Assembly (NCBI RefSeq): GCF_001653235.2
Contig: NC_035790.1
Location: 6,262,001 to 6,326,000 of the forward strand
DNA from: Pochonia chlamydosporia 170
Taxonomy: Eukaryota; Ascomycota; Sordariomycetes; Hypocreales; Clavicipitaceae
Direction: 5' to 3'
Length of the DNA: 64,000 nucleotides
In this document: piece after piece, positions 33,668 through 48,315 of the stretch
Position numbering within the stretch: position 1 is the first letter of the stretch
Layout of the letters: the number at the start of each line of letters is the position of its first letter
The notes under the pieces: generated by a model
What the model was told of the DNA's origin: nothing
What the model saw: only the letters and a program-made list of their open reading frames with translations
Database searches by the model: none
Made by a program: the position numbers and the translations under genes

Positions 33668-34647
33668 TTACTGCTGGCTCTGGATCATACCCGGTGAGCC
33701 TGGCATTGACAGCGGCGTAGTCGGGTACTCGTAACCAGCCTCTGAGCATGAGGTGGAAGTCTCATACGAGTGAGACAATGGTGGTGTCTGGTTATTCAAC
33801 GAAATCAGTAAGATGCGACTTGGTACACGGATACATGCTGCTTGTGAAACTCACATGAGCGTTTGACGCATCATAATGACTAGGCATGTTGATGTCGACG
33901 CCTTGGACGAAGCTGTAGTTGAGATATGGGTTTAGGGAATCGTCACATTGCTTCATTGGGTCGCTGAAATTGGTCATGGCTGGCAGAGTTGCGGGCATGG
34001 TGGTAGCTGTCAAGTAGTTTGGGTACGGGTCGGCGGCCGAGATGGAAGGGTAAGGTTGGGCTGAAGCATAAGGATCCAGCAACAACTCGTCAGGGGCCGG
34101 GTATGAAGGGTAGGCGAACATTGGCGGCGTGTGTGAGCGTTCTCGCTTCTCAAAACCCGCTCCAAAGGCCATTTCCTCGGTGCTCTCCATGGGGGGAGTG
34201 AACTGGCCCTGAGAGACATGAACGGGTTTAGCTACCGGAGCGGGAGGAGATGACTTTTGCGTCTTGGATATTGATTGTCGCTTAGGCTTGCTTGGGCTTG
34301 CTGCTTGGGGCTTCTTTTCGGTCTCGCCATCGTCTGATGAACCAGCTCGACGCTCGAGGTCTTCCAGGCGGCGCTTGAGCTTCTTGCCTAGACGAAGGAA
34401 GGAAGGTCAGCAACAAGACATGTCGAGCATCCTCTTCAGACAGACTCGATCACTTACGATAGTTGCGCTGGGCAATTCGGTTTTGTATCCGTCGACGTTC
34501 AGCAAGGTCTGAGATCTTGGTCCAATCTTCATCTGGGTGCGCGGAGCTGCTGAAGGCACTGCTGGTTCCGTGTGCAGAGTAATGTCTGGTGGGAGCCGGC
34601 GGTCCACCGTAGACATAGGCGTGTTGTGGCATGGCGAACATGGACAT
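33668..34647 (-). CDS. bZIP transcription factor with a short zipper region
   Basis: Exons 34647-34458, 34387-33855 and 33787-33668 (minus strand) give 280 residues. The introns have donors GTAAGT and GTGAGT with acceptors GTCTAG and ACCAG. The basic region is DLAERRRIQNRIAQRNYRKK, and the intron falls inside it after the Tyr codon. The following LKRRLEDLERR is too short for a long leucine zipper, as in a group of fungal AP-1-like bZIP proteins. The remainder is Ser/Pro/Tyr-rich and disordered, with a Tyr-Pro-rich middle and a C-terminal exon TPPLSHSYETSTSCSE that may act as an activation segment. It should be nuclear and bind DNA; the targets are unknown. It is the only gene between 28.7 and 48.6 kb, with about 14 kb of gene-free DNA on its 5' side. 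I cannot assign a named orthologue. Confidence 0.88.
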
Positions 34648-37600
34648 TGTGAAAGCTATTTCATAAAGGAGAAGAGAGAAGGAGGGGAAGTAGGTGTTGT
34701 ACGTTTACAACGAAGGGTTGCTGTCAACGTATGGAAGCAAGCTACCAAAGTGTAGAGCGGCTTGCGGGATGTGCTTGGGCAGACTCGAGAAATATATACC
34801 AACGTTGTTTCAGGGAGGAGGTACTCAAGTAAAATCGGTCTGGCAATGAGTATGCCAAGATGATTGTTTCTTGTAATTAAGCAGGTAAAGATAATGGGCT
34901 AGACAAGATCTGTGATGAAGTGGAAGGGCTTGAATATATACCTTGACATGGTATTTCCAACAGGCCGCTTGTCTCTTGGTTACAAGGCAAAGTGCCATGT
35001 CCGTTCTTTCTGGCTCCGGTTAAAGCCACCCCTCAACCCATGTCTGCAGCCTTCGTTCAAGCTCTCCCAGTCGCCCTCCCTCGCTGAGCAGATCTCGTTG
35101 CCCTGCCCTTGGGGCAGAGCGTATCTCCAAGGCGGAGATAGGCGTGGACTGACCCAAGCAGTACCAGGGGTGTGGGTGTCAACGAGGACTGGCGTGTGTC
35201 CTGTTGATCTCCACCACGTCGAGGGGGTGTAAATGTCTGGTCGGGGGCGGTGCCCGCGTCGCCCCCGACATGCCCAAGTGCAGATAGCCAAAGTACGAAG
35301 TACCCAGTTGATCCACCTGATGGCTTGCACCACAGGGCAAATTTGTCCCCAAATCTACTGTCGCTGCCACCACAGACGGTGTCCTAGGCTAGCAGGGTCC
35401 AGGCACCGGAAATAGCTGCTTTGAGTCTCACAGAAGTCCTAAACTGGGACTGAGACTGGGTCGGGAGTTTGCCAGGTCGATCTTCAGTCGTTCGGGGCTT
35501 GGGCGTAGGGCTGTGAACGAGCAGAGGAGAATCCAATGACGCATAAAATCCCAGCACAAGGTGGCCCCCAAACCCATCGGCCTGGGCGGCCGTTGCAGCA
35601 GACCGTCCACCGACAAAGCCTGTGCCAGTTTGAGCAGTCCTTTCGAAGACTTCTAGATGGCTGCTTCACTGCGGGATGGCAGCCTTTATGGTCGGTGGTA
35701 CAAGACTTCGAACCACCGTCTCATCTCAGCACCACCGTGCCGGCTGCAGATTATCGTGAGGATAATGTCAATTGGTGTCCTGTTTGAAGGGTTTGGGTCG
35801 ACTAGCTAGCTGCTGGTGGGAGAGGCATTTCCGCCCAGTTCATCAGATGAGATCAAGGTACTGACGGAGTCGAGCTCCCCAGCCCGCGGATCAGATCATT
35901 CGAGGGCGAAGGACAACCTAGAGGAACCCCTGTGATTCTATCCCGCGGTGTCAAGGTAAAAGCAGACCTCCATTCATGGTATTGTGCACTCTGGTGAGCT
36001 GTTGTGGTCCAGTGTGTTGTTGGCTTACCAATTTCTGGTACGCCGTTGGGAATGCAGAGATAATTTCCCTTCCTCCCTTCTGTTTTGTCTATACTCCGTA
36101 CCACCCATTCGTGGAGGATTCAACCAGGAATTCCTGTTCAACCCCTCTGCCCCCATCCATGTGCCAACAAGGGTCTGGGGCAAGGCTCTCGCTGAGCGAC
36201 AACCTGAATGCCTGCCCATATACGGAGGAGGGAGTATAGAATGAAGGCAACCAACGCAGCTACCAGCTCGCTAAAGGACTTCTGCGAGTTGGCGGAATTA
36301 GGCCAGTACCAATCGTCCGAAAGCACAGAGGACGGCCGCTGCACTACACTGTACTCTGTGCCGTCCAGGACAAAGAGAGGTGGATCAGGGTGTCAATTGT
36401 GGCGGAATCCTTCGTGCTCCACGTCAACGAGGAACCTTGAAGCGATAGCCGTGGGGGGCCATCGCTGGAAACGGGACTGGGACGTCTAGGCGAACGAGAT
36501 CAAATGTCATCGTTTCGTCGGACTCGCTCTCTCTCGCTCTCTCTCGCACACCCCTCCAACCCACCTCGTGCATGGTGGACGGGTTGACGGGTTGCAGTCC
36601 TGTGAACTGAGTTGAAGCCAGGGTGATGCATTCTTGTGCGTATTGCGTTGCAGGCAAGCGTATGGGCGGGTTACTCAGGTCTGCATTGAGACTGAAAGTC
36701 GATATTGCACAGGGAGTGTCACGGGGCGGGATTGCAATCCGCGGTCTGATGCGTGTTGTCTGTTTCGCGGCTATATTCGATGTGCTTGTGTTGAACTTTG
36801 TAAAGCAGCAGCCGTTGGTCCGAAGAACAAAAAATCGCCAGAAAACTGTTGCTCACCACGGAGTACCTGGCTGGGTACCTCCTTACTTGGGTCTGGGGTA
36901 CTTGGTGTAGCCCGCCTTTGAGCTCGCCGAAGGCACGCCGACAACACAGCAAAGGCAGGCGCTCCAACGAGCCCCAGTTGGTCGCACCTGCCTGCGTGAA
37001 ATACCGGGAAATTCAAGTTTTGCCTGACCCATGGCTTCAATCAATCAATGCTCCATGGGCTCCATGGAATCTTGTGGCCTGTTGTGACCTGTCCTGTTCA
37101 TTGTTGTGGCACACTCCAGCATGATGGGATGCAATGCTATGCCATGCCATGCCTGGCAATGCCATTTGATGTGCTCTGCATTCTGTGTCTGCGTGTCTGT
37201 GTCCTCCGCACGTGCTTTGTCATTGACCTATTTTTGGCCCTGGCAACTTACCAAGACGCTGGCCGGGCTCCTATTGGCTTGTCCGCTTGCTGGGCATCGG
37301 CTTCTCTGGGTCCGTGGCCGGGATTGTCAAAACATGGGTGCGCCATCATTCGCATGTCAATCTCCGTCGCTCCCCATTGGACCTATCAAGCGCCCAGACG
37401 CGGCAGCTCGTAAACTTGGCTTTCTTGTGTGTGGGTGGACAGACAGACAGGCAGGCAGGACAGGATAAACGACCCCAATCAGAGATTCCAAACACGTCCC
37501 TGTTCATCATCTTTCTACTCACTCCCTCTTGCGCCATTCTTTGCCCATGTCCAAATTCCTCATTTGGCCATTTCGTGCGCTCCACCCCTCGTCCCTGTCG

Positions 37601-40600
37601 TTTTCTTCACACACACACACACATATCCATCCCTCCTGTGCTCCATCCAGCCCTGCCATCGGGAGCTTCGAGGCTATTGTCCTCTCCGCGCCCCCGGCAC
37701 TTCGTCCTTTCAATGTTCACTCCGCCTCCTCCACATTTTGAAGGCTGCGCTTGTCCTTCACTGCCACGCATGCTGTGTACATCCATTTTGGGAAACTTTC
37801 GCACTTAAGCGCCGCACTGCCTTCTTTGAACAGAGAATAGAAACATTTGTCATAGCATGATGCGCGCTTGTGCCTTGAGTCCCTCCAGAGAGCTCGTCTA
37901 TTTCGTGGCGGAGTCGCGCCAATTTCTTGTTCATCACGTTTTGTCCACATCCTTCGCAGCCCAACTTTCTGGCGGTTTAACTCAGTCAAGAGGTCCAGAT
38001 AGCCCGGTATCTCTATCTACCGCGGACTCCATAAATACCGTATGTACGGCGGTCACTCCTCCCCACTGTTGCGCAATATACTTGAATATGGCCTTGGAGG
38101 GAAATGATGCTGTCTGGTGGTTGGGCACGCTCATGGGACCCAATTTACCAACCCACTTGCCTACAAAGACTCTCAATTGGCTGTTTTCAAAGTCCAAATA
38201 TTGAAAGCTTGAGCGACGGGATGAACAAAGAGCCACCCAAAAGACTTTATGCCCCTGCAGACCGAATTTCTTACCATCATTTCTCGATATGACCAATAGC
38301 TTTTTGGTTCCTGCTCGGCCAGGGTTGAATACCAAACATCTGACATCTGACAAGGTCAGCCCTATGAATGCTTGGTGATTGAACCTTCAAAGAACTGCAG
38401 TTCGCTACCGAGTCGGTCTCGGACCTACATGCCGCAGCACTTTTGAGCAATCGCTTCCTTCACAATCCCATTCGTTGAGATGTTTATGGGCTAAATGAGA
38501 AGGTCCGTAGCTCGTCCCGGGTTTTTCTTCAGACGAGAATGCCGCGGAACTGGTGTGGATTCATCCCGTGTCCCATGCCTTGCCTATCAAGTATGTTTGA
38601 GGTGTCTTCCCAATGCGGCCAGCACTGTCGTCGAGCCAAATTTGGAGAAAGGTCGCACCTGAGGTCTTGTGTCAGTAGGCAAAACTGAAAGATCGTCGGC
38701 CTCCGTTCCCTATGTTGGACAGGGAGGGAAGTGCACAGAGCAAGCTCTCCCTCTCAGTCTTGGTAGTATTACTCGGCACCGTCAAAGGAGCCAACAATGA
38801 CACAGCGTGCTACTGCTATACAGGCTATTTCACATTGTCACAGAATGAGACAGGTTAGTCAGTACTAAACGGGGCGAGGCTCTGACACGACTCAACGGAT
38901 GGACACCAGGTCCCATCTTCATTTCTTCAAGGCGCCATACCAAATCAGGTAGAGTCGTGCGATCGTGCATATGAGCTAGTAGAAATATGGCAACGGTTAC
39001 GTGATGACCACTTGGTGAGCCGGGCGCAGGAACCCCAAGCCCGGCTATCGCTGCATGTCGCTCGCAAAGAGTCCGGAAGTTGCCAAAGTCGTTCAGAGGA
39101 TACATGCCGTGCCGTCATTTTGGAATCAAACTTGCTGGCTGTGATCAAAAAGTCCCTTTGAGCATCATGGCAGGGCCGACAGGGCCAATAGTCCAACTCG
39201 ACTTTCAAACTTCCTGGCGGATGTCCAACGCGCGTTGTCGTCAGTCCTTGACTCCTTGGTGGTGGTTGGTCCTTACTCATCCCACCACACTAGCCGAAAG
39301 ACCAGTATCTCGGTGTCGCAGCATCAACTCTGGATGACGATGGCTGAAACCTAACTTGACGCTCCGTACTTGGTCTGCAAAGATAGAGACGCGTCTATTA
39401 AATGATAGAGCTGCATGTAACGGCCTTTTTTGTTCATTTGCGGTGCGTTTCATCAGTCCGGCTCCTACAGTAATTGATCGGTCCCGACGGGAGGGTTTGC
39501 GCCCGGTGCTATGCATAACCTAGTGCACATCGACTGCCGAAAGCTGCCCTGTGTCACCAACTTGGGTGGTATCATGATTCTGCCTGACATTTTGCCGTGT
39601 CCATGACCAAGGATGTCAAACAATCTGCGCAGAGCAACGCGCACTGCGATTGAAGGACTGACTTTGGAATTGCTTAGGCTGGCCACCCCCCTCCTCTTTC
39701 TTTCATTCAAAACACAAAACGGTTTGTAATGCTCTTGAAGTCGCCTCAGTGGCAACTGCCATGACATTTATGCGCAGCAATCACGGTCTCCGTTAACGGT
39801 TTTGCTTTAAACCGGCATTTGGTCGCCGTAGCATGACAAATATGGCCCACTTTGTTGAAAGAATGGAAGGTCGGACACTTTCCTCAAACCCTCTTCGGAG
39901 ACAACTTCCGGTGATGATTCGTGTGATAAGAGTGCCACATGGGGGGGCACTTTGGACGAAAACAATTTTGGTTGCCACGCAAAACGACTTGTAGTGAATG
40001 CTGAAGGTCGATCCAGATAGTGGTTCAATGCAGTTTCGCAGGCCTTGCCCATACAAGGCTCGGGGGGCATTGAGGGCCACCACCATGCAAAATCCTAGCC
40101 CCTTGTGCTCGTCGTGAAAGTATTTGTTGCTCCCCGTGACTGCTGTTTTGATAACTGTGAACTGTTTTTGGCTGTGGCTTGCAGATCAACCTTCAGAGGG
40201 ATGCATTGCAATCTGCTCTTGATGTGCCATTGGTTTCAAACGTTAGCTTGAACGGGTGTCGAGTCGAGTGGTTGCTTCCCAGAAGCTTGAAGCCACCAAT
40301 GACCGCTAGATCTCTAAGCAACGTCTAATGACAACCTTCAATGCAAAGGAGCTTCCTAGCAACCTAGTTCAAGGGCAGCAGTACCCGTCACCGGTGACTC
40401 CGGTACGGTGGATAGCCCAGCCAGAGCCTGACGAAATGGATTGGATGAAGCAGGGATTGGGGGCCAGACACGACAGACTGGGGGGGTGGTCGGGAGGTGG
40501 GGGCTTGATGCTGCTTCAGATCTCAAAGCAGAAAACCGTGAAAGCGAAGGTGGAGATTATGTGCGGAACATTTAATAGTGCAGTTTCTGAGTGGTGTGTT

Positions 40601-43600
40601 GGGGTAGAAGGTACGGAATACATGCTGCACGAATGTGGGTTAAATTCAGTTCCCAATCCTATCCCTGTCACGTGCTCCGAACACATCGTCCCTGGAACCA
40701 GTCAAGTTGTCGCCAGTTCTGCTGCCACTTTGGAATGAAAGGGGCCGTCGGTCACCAGAATCTGCCCCAAATCTGCCCGGAATTCAACCACCCACACCCA
40801 CAGGCACAGCTTCCAGCTCTTTATGGCGGGAGTCTTCGAGGGCCCCTTCAGACGAGGAGCTCTCACTGGCTTTGTCTCGCTTCCTAATGCTTCCTACTGG
40901 AGGGCGGCCAATAACCAGTTCCACCCCCCAACTGTTCCAAACGAGACAACCTGCTGCAACTTTTGGCCGTAATCTTCCAATGCCCTATCATTGTGAATCC
41001 TTGGCCTGCTTCCAAGTGACCACCACGCCGAATAAAGTTAGGGCTCGGTACTTGAAGCACCATAAGGCTGGTGAGGCCCCCAAGATCACTGCTTTATGCT
41101 ACGGCGCTTTACTAGGCTGCTAGGGACGACCACGCCAACAGCTACGATGCTACCAACACGACCCGAATAACCGCCAAATTGCACCTGAGTCAACACGTGG
41201 ATGTTATGGACGTGGACAATGGGTACAGGAAATCCCACCAATGTGCTCAGGAGCGGAGCTTCTTGTTACCATCGCTACCATAATCGAGCTCTCGCGTCAC
41301 TTCGTCTATCAGTGCGTGGGCGGGTGAGCACTGCTGTTGTCTTTCACAGACGTGTCCTGCATGCAGGTTCCTCGGCCTCACCGAACCGCCGGCCAAGTTG
41401 AGACATCAAACAAGGGGACAGAGAAGGTCATAACAGACAAGGCTGGCTTGTCCATGGGGCAATAGCCTCAACAGCAGCGCCCACAGGCGACGAGACAAGG
41501 ATCCAGTTCGACCCAGTACTGCAGAGAGCTCTCAGTCCCCTCGGCCCCCGTTCCAGGCGCCCAAATATGGGTATGCCTGTTGCACTGGAAATGATGGAGA
41601 CAGGCAGTTGTATCGATAGGGCTGAGTGCGAGACCTGCGTGGCCCCCTGGCCTCTTTGGCACACCCTTTCGACCAGGGTGCGTGGAGCCACAGTATGAAG
41701 AAACGGAGATGTGCAGCTAGCTTGCTTGTGGCCCATGGTTGCTCCCGCTCATGGGGGTCTCGGGCCGGGAGCTGGCTGTCGCGTAGAAAGCTGATTGGTC
41801 GCGTCGGACTGCCATGGGTTTCTCGTGCCATTCGATCTTTGAGCGCGAACTCCAGGCCAAACTGGTCCCCTACAATTATCGCTGCTGCATGCAAGCCTGA
41901 GTTGTGTTGGGTTGCATCGTGCCCTGTGGTACCAGGGTCAACAGAGGGTCAATACACCGGGCATCGAGCTGTGACAAATTTTACCAAGCGAAACTGGCCC
42001 ATCACAATCTCCAGGGTGAAGTCCTCGGGTATCGCATCAACAAAAACAATACCGATTAGTTGTCGGTCGACCTTGCATCAACAGAGCCACAGTTGTCACC
42101 ATGTGCGTGAGCAGAGGCGGACATCAGCGGTAGCGTCCAGCGACGCCCATGTTGAGAATCTTCGCAAAAACAGCTCAGCAGGAGGCGCCGGTACTTGGCT
42201 CGGCATTTCCATACATGCAGTCTCGAGATAAACGAAGATGAATTAAGCCCAGCATTCATTTGGGTTATGCAAAACGCCCATTCAATACGGGATGGGACGG
42301 CCTTGAAACTTCCTGTCTGCGCTGGGGTTGCATGGCTGGAAGTTAAGCTCTGCAACACGTAACCACATTGGTGGACTAACCCGGTTGCTGGCGCAGAACA
42401 CACACCTCCGTGGTCAAACGCAAAAAGACGAGAGATACACGCCATGAACTTCGTGCAAGCGATACGTTTCATGACCTCTCTCCTTGACGACAAAGCAATA
42501 ATGTGGTCATTACAGCGAGCCGTCCAAACGAAAGAGTTCAAATGTGCATGCTCTTACAAACAAGTGGAGGAGAAAATGGTGCCAATTTGGCATACACACC
42601 CCCCGCCTTGTTGCCGAGCATGGTGCCTTGCTGTCTGCCCGTGTCTGGCGCATCAAATCGCCTGGAGCTCAATGCCCGCCATTTCTGGGTGAGAGTCGGT
42701 GCAGTTTGCTGGTGAACTGGCGGAACGGATTGCAAACAAGCGGAGCCTCAAGACGGGATGGGGGGCATCGGTTGTGGACGCCGTCGTGCGCACCTGCGTG
42801 TGTGGCTGCGGTTGGCTTCGCAAGTCTCGCCGACTCGCAGCCGAAGCCATGCAGTTTAGGGGAGGCGTGGGCCACCTGCTTCGACTGAACTCGTTCACAC
42901 ACAGAGTTTATTTGTGTTTGTACGGAGTACCGCAAGAAAGAAAGACTGGATCCATCGACGAGCAGAAGCGATTTCTCAACAAAGGACCCATTACCGGGCT
43001 AAGGGGGGGCCGTGTCCAAAGATATGAGCAATGAAGCGAGCAAATCGGTAAGTTGATCAACATACTCTGCGATTTGCAACGTTGACAACCACAAGAACTA
43101 CCATCACAATGCATCCAGCTGCATAACCATCAAACTTTCGCAGTTCGGCATGAAATACTACAAGGGGTATTAATCGATTTCTTTTCTCTTTTTTCATGGT
43201 ATTCGTTTTTGTCAAGTCCCTGCACGCCAAAGCAAAAATATCATGAAAAGTTTGGTAGAGTGCCAAGAACTTTCAGAATGAGAAGCAGGACACCAAATAC
43301 CCAGACACACTGAAATCAACATTCAAAACCAACGGGGAACCAAGGTTCAACGAAGGTGGGCCCCTGACGTTTTTCCACCAAACCTCTTCAACGATGCGTT
43401 TATTCAAGCTGTAGGCTCGTTATTACATCGCCTGTTGTGGTATCGACAGGCGCTGGGTGGAGTCTTGGGATCCGCCCTGTCCCTCGTGGCAGCAATACAC
43501 AAGCTGGGGTGGGGATATGGAGAAACAGGCCATTTTGGGGAAATCGGGGCGACCCTGGCTGGCAATCTTCTTGTGACTTGTGTGAGTACCACTTGTCCTC

Positions 43601-45602
43601 CACAAGAGGGGTGGGAATTAGGGAGTTTAGGGAGTTTGAGGACACCACGGGCAACTGTCGCCCTGCAAAGAGAAAGCACCGATTACGACAACGCCATCCA
43701 CAAAGATTTGAGTTGAATTGGTGCAAGCTTGCGAGGGCGGCTCATTGCCCCTAGCCTGGTCCTTTTGTTCCGCCTCTCCCGGCTATCGTCCGTTGTCAAC
43801 GTGCTCCACGCCGCAGTTGCCTCGAATCGTCGCCCCTTTTACAACTGCCACAGCCAGCCTCCGATCCGCACTTGTCAGTACCTCCTCCGCCAGGGGGGCA
43901 TGTGGCGCGTAGGCAGCACCATTCTCTCACTTCCGGTTTGATCACCCGAATTTGCTCCCTGGTTCGTTGGCATTTGGCGCGAAATTGCCAGACAATGAAG
44001 AACAGAATCTTCAGAGAGATGCTGGTGACCCCGGCCGTACTCCGTACAGAACGCCATATTCTGGAACAAACGGTGCAAATCAGGACCCGGCGGTCCATAT
44101 TGGCCCCGAACCGAATGACTTACCTCAAGAGGACTCTTATTAAGCTCATGACAAAGCCCAGTTCCCCACTGGTGCCATGCAAGTCGAGCAAGTTGAGCAA
44201 GTGGTTCCTTTCTTTGTGCTTGGGGGCTGCAAGGCTTTGCGCCCTCAGCTCGATTGACGGGTTCTGAAACTACGCTACGGACTCTAGTTCACTGCAACAA
44301 AAGCCATGCCTGCTGCGAACCACGCGGGTGAGAGAGGAGACGTTACAGCGAAATCCTTATTGATACGACCTTGTCTACCCAAATACCAACCCCAAGAGGT
44401 TCTCGCTGGATATCGCTCGCGTCTCGCTGATAACTTTGTGGTGGGACACAACTCACTCAGCGGAAGCTACTCCGTTGAGACTTACCCCCTTAATGGCCAC
44501 CATCGTCGTCAACCTGGGGAGCATTATACCAAATATCTCCTGGCCTTTGTTGCGATGGACTTTAGCCATGTTGCCCTGCTAGTGAGCAAAGAGTGACTGA
44601 CGGCTCCTTAACAGCCTGAACGAATTCCCGCGGGTCGACGACCCGACATTTCTAGCCAAATAAGAATAGCCGATAATGCGACGGAAGGCAAGCACAAATA
44701 ATTTGCAACGGGTTCTTCCATGTTGACTTCTGTCTTATTGGCGATTTGATTTCAAGGCTGCCTCTTTTCTCGGCTCTTGCCTGAGTTGTCCCAAAAACAA
44801 GTCGACTGAACCGTTCTTTGAAGCCCTTGACTCCAACATTGATCAAACACGTCTATCCTTGGTGGGTATCAAGAATCGAGGCGAGGACCCACCACTTGTT
44901 TCCTCTGCAACTGGTCTCCAGCATAGCTAAATGCACACCCTGGTACGTCTCATATCATCTCGGATATCGCTGGACTTCCGGACTTAGGACTTAAATAGCA
45001 ACTGAACCATGAGGCCACAAAGTGCTAATGGAAGTGATAACCCAACTGAAAAGCGAGCTTCCGCGGACCCGGTTCGGTATGAAAGGCGGGAAAGGTGTTT
45101 AGGACGACTGATTCCAGGCTAACCTACCACATTGTACCGAGAGTTTCTTGTGCCAACATCTGTGATGGTAGAGTGAAGATACCGATGGCCGGTGTCTGGA
45201 GTGACTGCCGGCTCGGGCGTGGTGACAAGGCGTGCACCAAAGCCAAACTGCACCCACTGTCGAAGACAGATCTCACGTTGTGCTGATGATGCCCAGGACA
45301 CTATTCCGGTGCTGATTCGGCCTGAGTCAGAACTATATCGCACATGTCGGCAGTCAGAGCCAATACCATGGAGGACGTGGCGCACACAGGTTATCGCACA
45401 ACATGGACTTCTATTTTCAAGTAATGATCGAAACACAGAGGCATCTGGGAGGGAAAGACTAGCAGGCTTGACTGCAATTGATGTGAACCCTCCGATTATG
45501 CCATGAGAATAGCACACTTGTCCTCCACACTTGTCAGCTCCCTTGGATTGCGGCAGTGTTTGCTGGCGCAGTGCAGGCGCTCCTCTGTAGATCTTGTCTG
45601 GG

Positions 45603-45620
45603 GTACTCCGTACTCCGTAC
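45603..45620 (+). repeat. Overlapping double GTACTCCGTAC motif
   Basis: The sequence is GTACTCCGTACTCCGTAC, i.e. two overlapping copies of the 11-mer that recurs singly through the desert (for example 44037-44047, and as its complement GTACGGAGTAC at 42920-42930). Confidence 0.85.
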
Positions 45621-48157
45621 AACAGAGATGATCACCCTTGCATTCTTCACAGCCAGCCGGGTGATTCGTCCTGGTGTTGCTCATACAAGACGTCACAGAG
45701 CTGACGATGGTGGTATCATCGCTTGTTCAGCCAACCAGCGAAGCCAATTCGGCGATCCCAGAATACATCAGGACTTACTCCTGCCAACAGGGCAGACTCA
45801 ATCGGTGTTCCCCGGCGACGCCAATAAGCCGAACAGTGCTCAATACCGCCACAGTTCAGTGATGGGTTACATAGTCACCAGTAATGGCAGCTGTCCAACA
45901 TCTGCTCTGCTTTTGCAAGTTATTTCGACGGGCGAGTATCTCCATCAGAAAGGACCGATGCATATTTTGCTCCGTCACGTTACGTACGGCCTTTTCGCTC
46001 GGTATATTACACATCCCACATACGCCGACGGCGGCTTTCAACATGGCATGACGTCGCAAATCCTTGGATGGGGATGAGATTCTCCCTGCATCTCAGCCAT
46101 CAATGCGGTTTGCTAAACTCATACTTTACCACATACTAGTTTCGGCACCCTGCACATTCACTCACACCGGCAGCACAGGAGTGTGCCGATTACGACCTGA
46201 AGCCAAGCATCAGCCTGCTCCCCTGCCAGACCATGTACTGTATGAGCAGCTTCGCGTGAGAGAAGGAGTCTGCCAGACGATGCCTGTGCTTCAGATGACA
46301 TGATACTATTGGCACTTCTGGAGTCGTTTTCGCCCCCGTCTGCAACACTGCGGTGCGACGCTGGCCACGTTTCAACATGGAGGATGCGACTGGGCCCGAT
46401 ACTGGCACTCCCAATTACGCGCATACCATTTGAAGATTGGTGTAGGGTAGTATGCAGGAGACGGTTGACACTGCCCAGCAACTATGGTACAGTCTCTAAT
46501 GCCTCATCAGGGGACATTCCTGCTGATCTTGCACGAATGTTTGCACAGCATCTGTTATGCAGTTTCCATGACATAATCTGCCGCGCGCTTCAACCCTGTT
46601 TCGCCGGTGCGCCAAGCCGCAGCTGCTGCTGCTGCAGAAGTAGAAGCATTCTGGAACCAAGTTTCACCCGGAGTGCTGAACACTGGGACAAAGGCAATGA
46701 TGGCTGGTCATTGGCATTGCGATCATCATGCTAGATGACTGTCAGTGGGAAAATGGTGCAATCTTTTTCTTTTTGACTTGATTAATCCGTCCAAGCGAGC
46801 CAAGCAATCCGGCTTCGACTCACCAAGGTCCCAAATTACTGCCATCATTTTGTTGTGCCTGGAAGTGGCACGCCGCCCGGCAGCCCCCTAGAATATTGCA
46901 GAACATACATGGGTGACAGGCCTTGTTCCATGTTCATGGGGGTTCTCGTTTGTCAGTCCAGTTGGTGCGTTCTGTTGGCGTGCATGTTGTTTGCAGGGGG
47001 GCCCTTGTGTGAACCTTGGGAGAAGCTTGTGAGGATCTTGTGAGGAGTGAAGTGGAGAGGACCAGGTCAAAGTTGCCTGATGTTGTTCTTGAAGAGTCTG
47101 AAGCCGAAAAAGCCCTTGCCGATAATTTCCAAAGAGGCTCAGCCAGCCATGCCCTTGTTCGCATAGGAGTTCGCCTAAATCAAGGCCATGTTTGGAAGAA
47201 AAACAAACAAAAAGAAAGAAAGAAGAGAAAAAGGGTTTTACACTTGAATCTTCTGCTGGTGGGAGCATGAAGTTTCCACTTCATCTATCTGTGGTGTCAG
47301 GCGAAAAGTCCACTGGTGGTCTCACAATACAACGGGGGCCAAGCCCGATAACAACGAAAACCGGTCAATTTTCCATCAAACACCCGATCACAGTTGCCGT
47401 GAAGTTTGAATGGGACCCTTCCATTCCCCATATGGTGGACTTATTATCATGGCGTGTCGTCACGGCACAAGTCCACCGGCACCATGATGGACTGGGAAGC
47501 CAAGATGAGATGGCACCAGAGGCATTCCACACTATTTTATTGAAGAAACTTGGAAGAATGTACTCTGCATCCTAGTCTCGTCTATACATGCCACTCTGCG
47601 ATTTGAGACGATGTTTATTCTATGAGGACTGCTCTTATGACATATGTGGCCGTGAGTCTGCAGCTGCAGGATGGAACAGAGATGGGAGTTGTATTGAGTT
47701 CAATGTTCAGCCTCTCTGATGTCCTAAGTTGGGGCGGATCTGGCGTGCGAGTTGGTGTGTGATGTGTGATGTGTGATGTTTCTGGTCAAGTCTGGGCAAG
47801 TCTGGTCGAGTCCTTCTTGTCTGTCTCGTCCATGTCCGTCTCTTCGGAATGGCTGGCAGGCATTTGGAGGGGACGCAGCCAATGACGTGCTTGGATCCTT
47901 GGCCATGTTACAAATCAAAGCCCATTGCTTCCTTCCTTCTTTGCTGATGAATCCAATTGCAAATGGATTGCAAAGCACTTGACCAGACTTGACCAGACTA
48001 GTCGAATTCACATCAGAGTCGAGACGGTCAAACTCAATTGCAACATACTGACGCCAATTCATCACATCACCATACTGTCGTCACCCATTGAAGATTTGAA
48101 TAAATACTTTGGGTCTTCACATGCGGTCCCGCGCAACCTCGTCCTTGACACACCATT

Positions 48158-48315
48158 CATCGTCGTCGTCGTCATCGTCATCGTCTTCCAAGTCCAAGTC
48201 CAACCCGCTTAACCCCATCTCATCCGCATTCAGCAATTGTCACCGCTCAGCCACTCACAGAGTCTCACAGTCTCACAACCAACAACAACCAGCAACCAAC
48301 AACCAACATCAAACA
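48158..48315 (+). repeat. Low-complexity leader tract before the GST gene
   Basis: A CGT/CAT trinucleotide run (about 48158-48187) is followed by CAA/CCAAC repeats (about 48277-48315). A further ATCA/ATCC repeat lies at about 48597-48635, directly before the ATG. CAA/ATC-rich, ATG-poor sequence of this type is typical of efficiently translated fungal leaders. Confidence 0.6.

Noticed and set aside
41626..42231. 201-codon open frame in the desert
   Set aside because: It begins at GTG, has Arg/Ser/Trp-rich shadow-like composition, and has no domain or splice context. A frame of this length is not impossible by chance in 14 kb on six frames.
45556..46077. 173-codon open frame in the desert
   Set aside because: It has a non-ATG start, no recognisable motif and no supporting neighbours.
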